Assembly: GCA_019096195.1 (NCBI GenBank)
Contig: JAGTXK010000134.1
Span: 372,001 to 436,000 of the forward strand
Length of the DNA: 64,000 bases
DNA from: Boletus sp. NGJ
Lineage: Eukaryota; Basidiomycota; Agaricomycetes; Boletales; Boletaceae
Direction of reading: 5' to 3'
Under the pieces are notes generated by a model. That model searched no databases and was not told where the DNA came from. It saw only the letters and a program-made list of their open reading frames with translations. Numbering within the stretch: position 1 is the stretch's first letter; each line of letters opens with the position of its first letter. The position numbers and the translations under genes were made by a program. Positions 24,173-33,949 of this stretch are shown in pieces.

Positions 24173-24493
24173 CCCTCAGGCTGGCTGTCTGATGTCAACT
24201 TTTCAATCGTGGGCTCCTTCAGTGACAATGGCCCTCAAGACATCCTCAATTTCATGCTAGCATGGGTACAGGCTCATTAATCTAAGAGAAGGGCAAGGTG
24301 GAAACTGACCTTGGGCAATCCCTGGGGGCCAATGGTGCTGGCACAGTTAACTCTCGGGGGTGGACAGGCAACAGGGTTAAATGATAATAATGAATTTGGA
24401 ACAAATGATCTAGCAGAATGGGGGGGCATATCATAGAGTGTGGACACTACAGAGGGAGTACTTTTATATGAACAATAGAGAATGTAGGAGATA
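24173..24493. other. spacer, no gene seen
   Basis: No recognisable coding sequence between the fold-back element and the MITE. Confidence 0.4.
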
Positions 24494-25383
24494 GTGTTGC
24501 TGCAGCTTCAAGCTGAATTTTTTTATCTCATCCATTTCATTATGGACCTTGATATATTAAAGATAAAAATGTGGTTTCTGGTGACAGCTATTAGATAAAA
24601 AAAGAATTATGTAAATTGAACCTGCCAGTCAGAAGTTATTCTCTCTAAGCTATTCTTCAGCTACAGTATAATGAAGCCGATGCTTAACCCCAATGCTCTT
24701 TTGGATTTAATACATCAATGGCTAAATCAATTCATGGACTTCTTTTTCCATCTAATAGATTTGATAGTGTTATAATATGAACATTTTCAAAAATTTTCAT
24801 CACAACCTTAGTCACTCATTTCTTGTCTCATATTACATGATCAATCATGTGACTACATATGACTGTGGGACTAATCACATGACTAAAAGTCTAGACCCAT
24901 CACATGACTACCTCATATACTTAATTACTGTCTCATTCACACCTTATCTATTCTCACAGTAATCTCATCTTAATATTCACACAGACACTTCTCTGATTTA
25001 TCTACTTATAGTATTTTCTCACATGCACAACCTGGTCCATGCACATTCCTGTAATTTATATAAACTAGCACTTGATGATTGAGTTAGCCAGTTGAATCCA
25101 CTTTGTTGTTCTCCAATCCATCATTGCATTGGTCTTAGACTATTGTAGGTGTAAGGAGTACTTTGGATGAGACCCATATATCCTCTATCCTGAGCCAGGA
25201 ATTGTGTATCCTGTGAGACTTCTAAGACTTGTGGACTCTAGTTGTTGAGGATGATTAGGATCATAATAGATAGTAGGCTACATTTTATTCACTAGAAGCA
25301 TCACAATCCATGAAGAAATGGACATGCTAGATAAAAAGCTGATATCAAAGCTGCAAAAGTCAGAAGCTAAGCTGAGGCAACAC
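24494..25383 (+). mobile_element. MITE with TA target sites, copy A (split by a solo LTR)
   Basis: Ends GTGTTGCTGCAGCTTC and, at the right, GCAACAC preceded by a partly inverted version of the same sequence. TA flanks both ends (24,492-24,493 and 25,384-25,385). Without the 24,768-25,273 insertion it is about 384 bp, the same as copies B and C. TA target choice and short terminal inverted repeats suggest mobilisation by a Tc1/mariner or pogo-type transposase, which is inference. Confidence 0.75.
24768..25268 (+). mobile_element. solo LTR, old copy
   Basis: A 501-bp insertion inside MITE copy A, flanked by the 5-bp duplication GATAG (24,763-24,767 and 25,269-25,273). It starts TGTTATAATATG and has a TATATAAAC promoter core near 25,060. 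It is related along its length to the CpG-rich solo LTR at 32,646-33,128, but nearly all CpGs are gone, so it is much older. Confidence 0.7.
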
Positions 25384-26494
25384 TAGCAGGAGAGTGTGAC
25401 TTTGGTATGAGTGGTGAGAAGCAAAAAAAAAAACACATGGGGCTGGCAGAAACTGAGGTTTGCTACTGTTGCAACTGAACCAGACTATAGGGCATGAGGA
25501 TCAAGTGGTTCTAGGGGCAAAGAACTTGAGTGGCCATATGAGACTGCCATTCCTGATGGTGGTGTGTTAATGTTATCCGAGGAAGAGGTGCTGGTGGCAG
25601 TGTTGACAACTCTGACATGGCTGACTTGAACATCATGTGACCTTGCACTTGTGAATTATGTAAGTCCATTGGAGTGATACTCACATGTTTGTGCCTCATA
25701 TCCAGTGAAAACTGGGTATGATGAGAGCTTTTTGGGTGTGTTCAGGAGCATTTTTTGAGACAGTACATATTATGTCAGATGTAAACACATTTCTCTAATA
25801 GAATGAGAATGTTCTGCATGTTCATATGTTACATCAGCAAATCATAACTTAGTTGTGCAGTACTATATTGCTTTGCACAGTGTTATGGTTATGGAAGGGG
25901 GTATACCTTTCTCCCTACCATCACCCCCTCCTAGACTCTGTGATGACCTTCTCTTTGATTCCTCTGATGTGGGATTTCCCATCAATGCCCACACAAGCAT
26001 TGCCATACCCTAGCCCCTTCTAGGCAATGCAACACCACTCCCATGGCTATACCACAGCCTTTCATTTCACCTTGTCCATTTTACCTTTTGATCTGATCAA
26101 TAGACATTGCCTCCTCCTTGGCTGTGTTTTCTCATACACAGCCCAGTATTCCAACTTCCCATTTGTCTGATGCCTCAGATTCCCTTTACGGTAATATTAA
26201 ATCTGTAATCTCATACAGTATTACCATGTACAATAGGAAGCCTGCCCTACATAGGGAAGGTCTATTTATATGAGTGTCTGCCCTTCATGTATTTCCCTAA
26301 CCTTGATCTACACAAATCAACCTGATGTATATCATCTTCACTTCTCCACCAACTTCTGTTCCTAGAAGTTAACACTGGAAGCATTACTTCTCATTGCACT
26401 AGTGATTGCAGTAATCACTAGCTTCTTTGTTTGCTTCACTACCTGTTGAGGTTGAAGGCGAAGTCATACTCCCTGTTATTAGACCAGGGTTATA
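25384..26494. repeat. unclassified repeat unit, copy 1 (about 25,860-26,400)
   Basis: A stretch from GGAAGGGGGTATACC through a long pyrimidine-rich segment is clearly related to 40,510-41,070. The shared text includes the DDLLFDSS-coding words and CTTGGCTRTGTT. No coding function is established. The remainder of the interval shows no gene. Confidence 0.5.
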
Positions 26495-26707
26495 CAGTGG
26501 CTCAAAAAAGTGTCCCAATGTTTGGCTATTTTGCAAAGACTTGACATTTGCAAAAGAACCAAAAGGTATTAGCCCTAACCCTTGCTGGGCCATTGATAGC
26601 CCTAATCCTTGCCCTGAAGATGAGCCCTTAGTCATATAATTTGGTTGTCATGGCACTGAGATATAGCCATATTAAAGTGACATGTCATTGGGACACTGTT
26701 TTTGAGC
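26495..26707. repeat. left inverted repeat of the Tc1 element
   Basis: Begins CAGTGGCTCAAAAAAGTGTC and ends with the same motif inverted, CATTGGGACACTGTTTTTGAG. The arm is therefore bracketed by two facing copies of the presumed transposase site. Confidence 0.85.
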
Positions 26708-26726
26708 AACATTTCTATTCTTCAAT

Positions 26727-27743
26727 TTAGTACTTTGTATGCCCTCCCTTTGCTTTTATCACTGCCTCTAGTCTTCTAGGCATACTCTCTATCAATCCTT
26801 GACACTCCTCAACCTCTATCTTCCCCCACTCCACTTCAATTCTCTCCCAAAGCTCCCATACTCCTTTTGGTGGTGTTGTATAGCTATTGAGTTTTTTTTT
26901 GAGGATTTGCCAGAGATGTTCAATGGGATTAAGGTCTGGAGATTGTGCTGGCCAGTCAAGAAGCTTGATCCCTTGAGATTCCAGCCACTCCTTGGCTCTT
27001 TTAGAGGTGTGCTTGGGGTCATTATCTTGTTGAAAGATAATGCTCTCTTCAGGAATTCCAGAATTTTCCATGGAAGGAAGCAGATTATCCTCCAAAATGG
27101 AGACATACTGCTCAGCATTCATCCTCCCTTCAACCTCTGCAAGAATCCCCACTCCACTCCAACTCATGCATCCCCAAACCATCAAGGAACCTCCTCCAAA
27201 CTTTACTGTTCCCTGAACTTCCTTGTCTTGCAAAGACTTTCCTGCCAATTTCCATATATACTTCCTTCCATCTGACCCAATCCTGTTGATCTTGGTTTCA
27301 TCTGACCATATAACCCTAGTCCAGTCCTCCACAGTCCAATATTGGTGCTTGAGAGCAAAGGCTAGCCTATGTTGCCTATGCTTCACAGACAAGAGTGGCT
27401 TCTTTTTCTTGACTACAGCCTTGAGAGATGCAGACTTGAGAACATTCCTAACAGTTTGAGCAGAGACAGGAGAAGAGAGAGCAGAATTGATGAGATGGGT
27501 AGCCTGGACAGCATTTTCAACTTTGCCAGAGGTAATACTAGAGACAATTCTCCTTTTATCAGTAGGAGAAAGTTTAGAAGGACATCCTAATTTGATGTTT
27601 TCCTTGCCTGGGTGGATCTCCTTGATAACCCTGGCCACAGTAGACTTCCCCAGACCAGTTTGGAATGATATTTGCCTAGTAGAAAGGCCAGATTCAGAGA
27701 GAAAAAGAATATTGGCTCTAGTAGAGGAGGGAGTGGATTTCAT
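26727..27743 (-). CDS. Tc1/mariner transposase, DD34E, intact
   Basis: A 338-residue DNA-cutting and joining enzyme without internal stops. The N-terminal helix-turn-helix spans about residues 10-45 (STRQISFQTGLGKSTVARVI), and a second DNA-binding part follows to about 105. The catalytic triad is Asp148 (IWSDET), Asp240 (FQQDNDPKHTS) and Glu275 (DLNPIEHLW). There are 34 residues between the second Asp and the Glu, the DD34E signature of Tc1-type enzymes. A basic KKKKP stretch near 112-116 may serve nuclear import. Length is normal for the family. The ATG at 27,743 gives the expected N terminus, and the gene has no intron. The transposase also makes this element the only plausible local source for TA-targeting mobility, although the nearby MITEs have different ends. 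Confidence 0.92.
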   Translation of the reverse strand: MKSTPSSTRANILFLSESGLSTRQISFQTGLGKSTVARVIKEIHPGKENIKLGCPSKLSPTDKRRIVSSITSGKVENAVQATHLINSALSSPVSAQTVRNVLKSASLKAVVKKKKPLLSVKHRQHRLAFALKHQYWTVEDWTRVIWSDETKINRIGSDGRKYIWKLAGKSLQDKEVQGTVKFGGGSLMVWGCMSWSGVGILAEVEGRMNAEQYVSILEDNLLPSMENSGIPEESIIFQQDNDPKHTSKRAKEWLESQGIKLLDWPAQSPDLNPIEHLWQILKKKLNSYTTPPKGVWELWERIEVEWGKIEVEECQGLIESMPRRLEAVIKAKGGHTKY

Positions 27744-27881
27744 AATGAAGTAGGGTTGGCTGAATGGTATCTCTGCTCTTTATACCATTTGGAGTTATGT
27801 AAGTGACATAATCAGACAGGGTTGAAGCACAGCATCCATCAGAACCTTATGTTATTTACTAAATGATAGTTGATAATATCA

Positions 27882-28094
27882 GGGTCAAATAAGTGTCCCA
27901 ATGACATATCCTTTTAATATGGCTATAACTCAGTACCATGACAACCAACTCACATGACTAAGGGCTCATCTTCAGGGCAAGGAGTAGGGCTATCAATGGC
28001 CCAGCAAGGGTTAGGGCTAATACCTTTTGGTTCTTTTGCAAATGTCAAGTCTTTGCAAAATAGTCAAACATTGGGACACTTTTTTGAGCCACTG
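27882..28094. repeat. right inverted repeat of the Tc1 element
   Basis: Reverse complement of the left arm with a few differences. The outer end is TTTTTTGAGCCACTG, and the inner end again carries an inverted GTGTCCCAATG motif. Confidence 0.85.
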
Positions 28095-28096
28095 TA

Positions 28097-28640
28097 AAAG
28101 GCATCTATTCTACAAGGGTAGAGTAGGTAGTAGAAACTTCACAGAGCATACATCACAGATGGTTGCTGCTCTGAGATACATTGGGAGCTGGACATCTTTG
28201 TTGCTCATGTATCAGGCTTAGGTGGTTATCCTAATGCCCACAAAGCCTGCTACATTATTCACCACCCAACTGAACCCTTGCCTACCTAGAGGAAGGAAGA
28301 GTAGCAGGTCCTTGTGAAACCCAGATTACCTTCAGTTTACCAGGTCACATGACCCATTGTTATGAGGTCATAACACACAGTGTGACAGAAAGGTCCCCCC
28401 TGTGCAGATTAAGTAATCTGTGTGATCCTGTACAAGTCAAGCTCGGGTGTATGCTCCTGTAGATTTTGTATGGACTATGGATACTGTACATTCTACAATA
28501 CTACAAACAATCTGTGATCAATGAGTATCTGAAATGAACTGTGAGAGATCTGACCAAGCCTGTAGACACTGTCACCCATGTGGTTCTATGAGTAATTGTA
28601 TGAATTGCATCATGTTGTGTTGTGTCAAGAGATATGTACT
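28097..28640. other. no gene seen
   Basis: AT-rich spacer with no recognised coding or element structure. Confidence 0.4.
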
Positions 28641-31600
28641 ACTAGGTGCAGTGCATATTTACTCATCAGCCTCCTCACTACCAGACTCCTTACCATTAGA
28701 CTTCTCACTGCTGGACTATTCATCATCAGACCGTTCAATATCAATTTGCTTGTCACCACCAGCAGACTGCATACTGGCAAAATCATAATGGAACTACTTG
28801 TTATCAGACCACTCACCATCAAATAGTGTTGCCTCAGCTCAGCTTCTGACTTTTGCAGCTTTAATATCAGCTTTTTTTATCTAGCATGTTCATTTCTTCA
28901 TGGACTGTGATGCTTTTAGTAAATGAAATATAGCATACTATCAAATCTATTAGATGGAAAAAAATCCATGAATTGATTTAGCCATTGATGTATTAAGTCC
29001 AAAAGAGCATTAGGGTTAAGCATTGGCTTCATTATACTATAGCTGAAGAATAGCTTAAAGAGAATAACTCCTGATTGGCAGGTTCAATTTATATAATTCT
29101 TTTTTTATCTAATAGCTATCACCAGAAACCACATTTCTATCTCTAATATATCAAGGTCCATAATGAAATGGATGAGATAAAAAAATTCAGCTTGAAGCTG
29201 CAGCAACACTACTGGCATCAAAGATACTGTGATGGGACTGCTCACTACGATTCACTTAACCAGAATCTGACTCTGAGTCTGATATGACCATGCTAAATTT
29301 GCCAAGCATGTCATTGTTGGCATCTCCATTGCCATTTGAATAACCATCTCTGCTCATCATATTAGAAGATCTGCCAATATAGTCAATAGTTACTTACATC
29401 CCATCATATGCCTAATTAGCCAGCATCTTCTTGAGTTGAGGGCCTTTGGAGCAATGCCTTGCAATTGTATAAATGCTCTGTAAAAATCAGTAGTATGCTA
29501 TCTTGAGCTCCTTGGTGTTGAGGCTTGGGTTGGTGTCCTTGCCATGGTTCTTATACACCATTAATATGAAATGGACCTGTAATGCATATAGTGAATGATA
29601 GCATAAGGTAATGACAGATTATTTATGACTGCTGCAACCAGTGCAAGGGCCTTCAGAGGAACAGACTACTGGAACTTGGGGAATGTATGGAGGGACTTTC
29701 ATGAATGTGTATAAATATAGACAAGCAAACTTGCTTCAGGATGACATAATCAAAGTAAAGTTTCTTTCCCTAGAAATATAAAATCAGATGTCTTGGATAT
29801 GACATGAATTGAGATAAATTACGTACATGTCCATCAGACTCTCCTTGCAGATACTCTGAGTCTTGCAAGAGATTGGCAGCTTTGTCTTTGACAGCCACCA
29901 TACAAGCTTCCTGAGAAATTACAGAAGGTGGGGAATAGAGTGCATAGCTACAGTAGAAGGGATGGCCTCCTGGGCAGCCTTCTTGATGATGCTACAAAAC
30001 AACCTTATATTATCATATAGCTTACCACTGTTAATAATTTTACTCTTAAATGCAATATGAGATACGTACCAGTGTGGCCATGTCATGTTTTCTATTGCTG
30101 AAGCCTAAAAAATGTTAGCATGAGAATAGGCAACTAAGCATGACATACCACGTTCGACTGGTATCTGCTCATTCTCATAGTGGGCAATGATGCTCAATAA
30201 GACCTCATAACATTCACTATCTACCACTGTTCATTTATCTGCTAAGAAGGGGTGTTGATGAAAAAGAGAACACTGCATTTCTGCTTTGGCAGTCTCCAAG
30301 AGCTGTCTAGAGAGAAGGATAAAATACAATGTGGCATGGCCTCAATGATACCTTTCAGATTCTTCAAATATTGACTGTAATGACCTTGCACTTATTGTAA
30401 GACATCAGAACCAGATTGCAAATCCTCACCACTTTTGCTAGGAGCTGTGGTATGATTGCCATTGGCTGCATGGTTGTGTTCAGCAACAGAAACACACTCT
30501 TGCTATGCAGTAGAGATCTCAAAGGTGACTGGAGCATTGTCATTCCAGGCTCTTGGGAAAGGGGAAACCACACTATTGCATTGAATAACAGGAACTTAAT
30601 TGACCAAGGAGGCAGCCACATGTACTCACTCTCTAGGGGGGTGATCCCTTCTGGGCTCAGCTTTCATGCCTATCCTGTGGTGTTTTGACACATGACAGTT
30701 ATCAGGATGGATACCAGCTCAAATAGTAAACAGGTAGTCAGGAGCAGGGGATTTGTGACTGCAGTTGCTGAAATAGTGGCAACCAAGTACATTGTAATCA
30801 ACATCAGCCAGTAATACATTGAGTACAACATATCTCATTATGTGGTTACTTGTTCATCACCATGGTGTATGGTGCTCCAGACTTGAGTTCCATCATTATG
30901 ATTACTCTCGCCACCCTGGCTAGAATTGGAATGGGAAATTGGTGGAGAGGGAAGGGCATGTTTCTGGAGTTGCTGCACATTCAAAACATTGTAGCAGGGC
31001 TGGATGGAGTCTCTGACTAAGGAGTGGTGTGATGAATTGAATTGTGGTGGTGGAGCTGGCTGGCCATGAAGGTGTGGTAGCTGAAACTTGGGTATTATCC
31101 TTTGAGGCTAGGTCATTCATGATTTGATCCTCACAATTTTCTAAATGGTAGTCATTACTGTGTGATTGCACTTGATCTTTGTGATAATGATCAATGACTT
31201 GATAACATAAAAAGAATTTAAAGAAAAAAACATTTATCTTGTTCATCAATGTCCATTTGGTGACCATGTGACTTATTATTGTCAACAGCCATCTGATTTC
31301 TCTTGTCATTTGAGTTGATATGTGGCTGCTGAAAACATGTCTTGTGAGCTAGAAAATAGTACTGGAGGATCACAAACTGATTTAATACCACCTTTGTCTA
31401 TACTTGCCAATTGATTATTCTGGTGATGATCACATTGATATTCTTCCAAGATTTGCCTGCCAACAAATATAGGGGCTTGAGGCTGCAAGCCGAATCGACC
31501 CTCTAGATTTGACTGTTCAATTGGCTGGGAGTTGGATTTAAAGGGGTTGGAATTCATATTGTCAATCATTGTCATATCCTGGTCAAAGAGAGTTAATGTA

Positions 31601-31905
31601 TAAACAGGTCACCTGCTACAACTGACCTTAGCTGGCTTCTTCCCAGTCTTTTTCTTTCTGGGATGATGTGGAGTAGGAACTATCTTATTGATAGGTTCCT
31701 CAGTAAGAAGACCACCAAATTGCTTGGATGTGCACTGGGCAGGTTGAGAGTAAGGGCAGTCTTCTCTAGCTGGGCTACATGGCTGCCCTTTTCAGCTGTT
31801 GAGTGAATTGTATGAGTTGTCCAAGAGGGTCCAGAATTAAATGTGTTTGTAGTGGAAGAGCCAAAGTGGCAAGTTGGGGCCATACAACTGCAGGCAGCAT
31901 CTCAG
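28640..31905 (-). pseudogene. DUF6532 family relic A
   Basis: A decayed multi-exon gene on the minus strand. The N-terminal motif AEKGSHVAQLEKTALTL near 31,800 is shared with relic B. The middle is low-complexity. Pieces near 30,420-30,600 and 29,400-29,580 (GKDTNPSLNTKEL, GPQLKKMLAN) match the corresponding parts of relic B and of the DUF6532 domain. A serine/acidic tail (DSESDSG) near 29,270 continues after the MITE at 28,826-29,209 to about 28,640. Stops occur in all frames. CpG is almost absent. The role of the family is unknown. Confidence 0.5.
28826..29209 (-). mobile_element. MITE copy B
   Basis: A 384-bp copy in the opposite orientation to A and C, with ends GTGTTGCC and GCAACAC flanked by TA (28,824-28,825 and 29,210-29,211). 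It lies within the 3' part of DUF6532 relic A. Confidence 0.8.
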
Positions 31906-32310
31906 AGATAAATGGGATGGGAAGTTGAGAAGCATCTCAATGATGCCTCAACAATGCACTACCTTTTTATATTTTCTATCTCATGGCCCAGACTAACTTG
32001 ATTGCCTCTTTAGCCACCTACTGGCATGGTGACCTTCATGAGTTGTGGTGCAATACATCAAAGAGGTTGTGAGAAACAACATATGCATGGTGACTTCCAA
32101 ATATACCTTGTTATGTGTGCATTTCTGCTGTGACTGGTAGTAAAATATTCTGCATGCATGCAATCCTGAAGCACATTCCCATACTACTTCTTTCTATTAT
32201 GTCTGAGTCTGAATTATAAGGATCATAATGGTGTTGCTCATCATGATTGTCTATAAGTGGAATGTAGGCTAACTCAAGTGAGAATACCACATATCATTAG
32301 TATGTCTACC
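31906..32310. other. no gene seen
   Basis: AT-rich sequence without recognised features. Confidence 0.4.
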
Positions 32311-32574
32311 CTAGGCAGTACTGCTTGTGCCAGCAGCTGATGGGTGTTGGTGACTTGAAGTGTGCCACTGACAGGCAACAAGGATGCCTGCAAGCACACC
32401 AAGAATTTCAATCACAGTAATAACACCCACCACAGCACCAATGATGATGCCAGTCTTTGAAGTCAAGTTGCTATTGGTTTGGCTGCTTTGCATTGGGAGC
32501 AACCTGGGTGCCATACAAAAGTTCATATATATACAGCATAGTACAAGCACCAGGACCCTATGGTTCTGTGACAC
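32311..32574 (-). pseudogene. small single-pass membrane protein fragment
   Basis: An open frame of 87 codons with a hydrophobic start (VLVLVLCCIYMNFCMA) and a clear membrane segment, GIIIGAVVGVITVIEILGVL, followed by a short S/H-rich tail. The GAVVGVI-type segment is common in agaricomycete cell-surface proteins. The context is repeat-rich and CpG-poor, so it is probably the end of a decayed gene. The family is not recognised. Confidence 0.35.
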
Positions 32575-32645
32575 ATTTGTTGTCCACTATCACATGTCTG
32601 TTGCATCCTGTCACATATCTGTTGTATCCTATAGTATGTCTGTAT

Positions 32646-33128
32646 TGTAATAATATGGGAAATTTTCAAACTTTTCAAACGATCACTCACTTCTCATTTT
32701 CTTCAAACTTTTTCTACATAAGTCACGTGACTGTGCACGTGACCGTGGGAACACATCACATGATAGGTCTAGAACCTATGACGTCATATGACATCATACC
32801 TCATGTGATCCACGACCTTATAATTTCCGCTCTTCTCACACAGCCCTATTAATCTCCGTCTTACCATACGTAGTAATTTATCACACGCACAGCATGGTCC
32901 GTGCGCATTATCTTCATGTATATAAACTAGTACTTTGACGACTGGAATCCCCAGTCTAATCCACTTGTATCTTCCTCCAACAACTCATTAGCTTCGGTCT
33001 TCAGGCCGTCGTAGGGTTGGGAATATCCAGGACTAAGACTCCCCTCCTGATCCGTTCAGCCAGGACTCGTGTAGCCTGCAACGCACTTCGAGCCTTGTGG
33101 TTTTGTTTTCCGAAAGGGACTCATAACA
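32646..33128 (+). mobile_element. solo LTR, young copy
   Basis: A 483-bp solo LTR, TGTAATAATATG to TCATAACA, flanked by the exact 5-bp duplication TGTAT (32,641-32,645 and 33,129-33,133). The promoter region has a GTATATAAAC core (near 32,918) preceded by the block AGCATGGTCCGTGCGC (32,891-32,906). It is CpG-rich. The right copy of its duplication overlaps the first base of the next LTR, so it inserted after that one. Confidence 0.85.
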
Positions 33129-33132
33129 TGTA

Positions 33133-33719
33133 TGTTAAGAATGGACAACTCCGATGCAACTCCAAAGGACCGGAGTTACTTGAGGGTGTTGGGACTTGGC
33201 TTCACCTTATGTGGTGTGCCCTTGCTCAAGTCCGATGTCCCAGATTTCGAGGACATAGTAAGTTCAGAGGTTTAGACTCAACGTGGTCGAACGTCAAGTC
33301 GAGCAGAGGATCAGAGTGAGTCGTCGAGACTCGGACAGAGAACAGGAGTGGTGTTCAGAGTTGATATTTGAATTAACTTTACAAGAGTAGTAGTGAAGGT
33401 TTATATATGATTGGAAATGAGATTACTAATGGAGTTCATAAGGTGTAATGAGTAAGTAGTAGCTGAGTAATTAGGAACGGAGATGGGACCTCACCAGAGT
33501 GGTGCTCCTAAGTGAGACAGACACTGGATCAGAGACAGCTATGAAGCAGGACTAAGACAGATGAGTAGAACATAGCTTTATGTACAAATGAGGAAGTAGG
33601 AATACTATGTGGGGTGAGTTACAAGTCCAAGGGTATGAGAGTGTACTCTGAGGGGGAACGTGCTGGAGTTATAGACGGAGGTCTGGAGTTGGACTTGTCG
33701 AGTTGCACGGGATATGACA
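33133..33719 (-). mobile_element. solo LTR of a second family
   Basis: A 587-bp solo LTR, forward ends TGTTAAGAATGG and GGATATGACA, with a TATATAAACC core on the minus strand near 33,400. Its right duplication is CTGTA (33,720-33,724). The matching left CTGTA was split off by the later LTR insertion and is now at 32,640-32,644. CpG-rich and relatively young. Confidence 0.8.
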
Positions 33720-33949
33720 CTGTACCTACTTGTAGCTCACCATTGTCACCATACTATCAACTGATGTGAAAATATATATGTATTGTGGAAAACTCTAACA
33801 TATAAATGGTACTAGCTAATCCTCCACCTCAAACACAGAGATAGCTCCTCTGAACTTATCATTATCTTCTTCTTTTTCTGGTTATATCACAAAAACCATC
33901 CCTGTTCAACAGAGCATTGGTGTAGTCATGAATATAGCTGATTTACTTA

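Larger units (their letters stand above)
26495..28094 (-). mobile_element. complete Tc1/mariner element
   Basis: A 1600-bp element with TA duplications on both sides (26,493-26,494 and 28,095-28,096). It has inverted repeats of about 213 bp and a single uninterrupted transposase gene on the minus strand. Both ends read CAGTGGCTCAAAAAAGTGTC from outside. The repeats differ at a modest number of positions. It looks whole and is a candidate autonomous copy. Confidence 0.9.
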
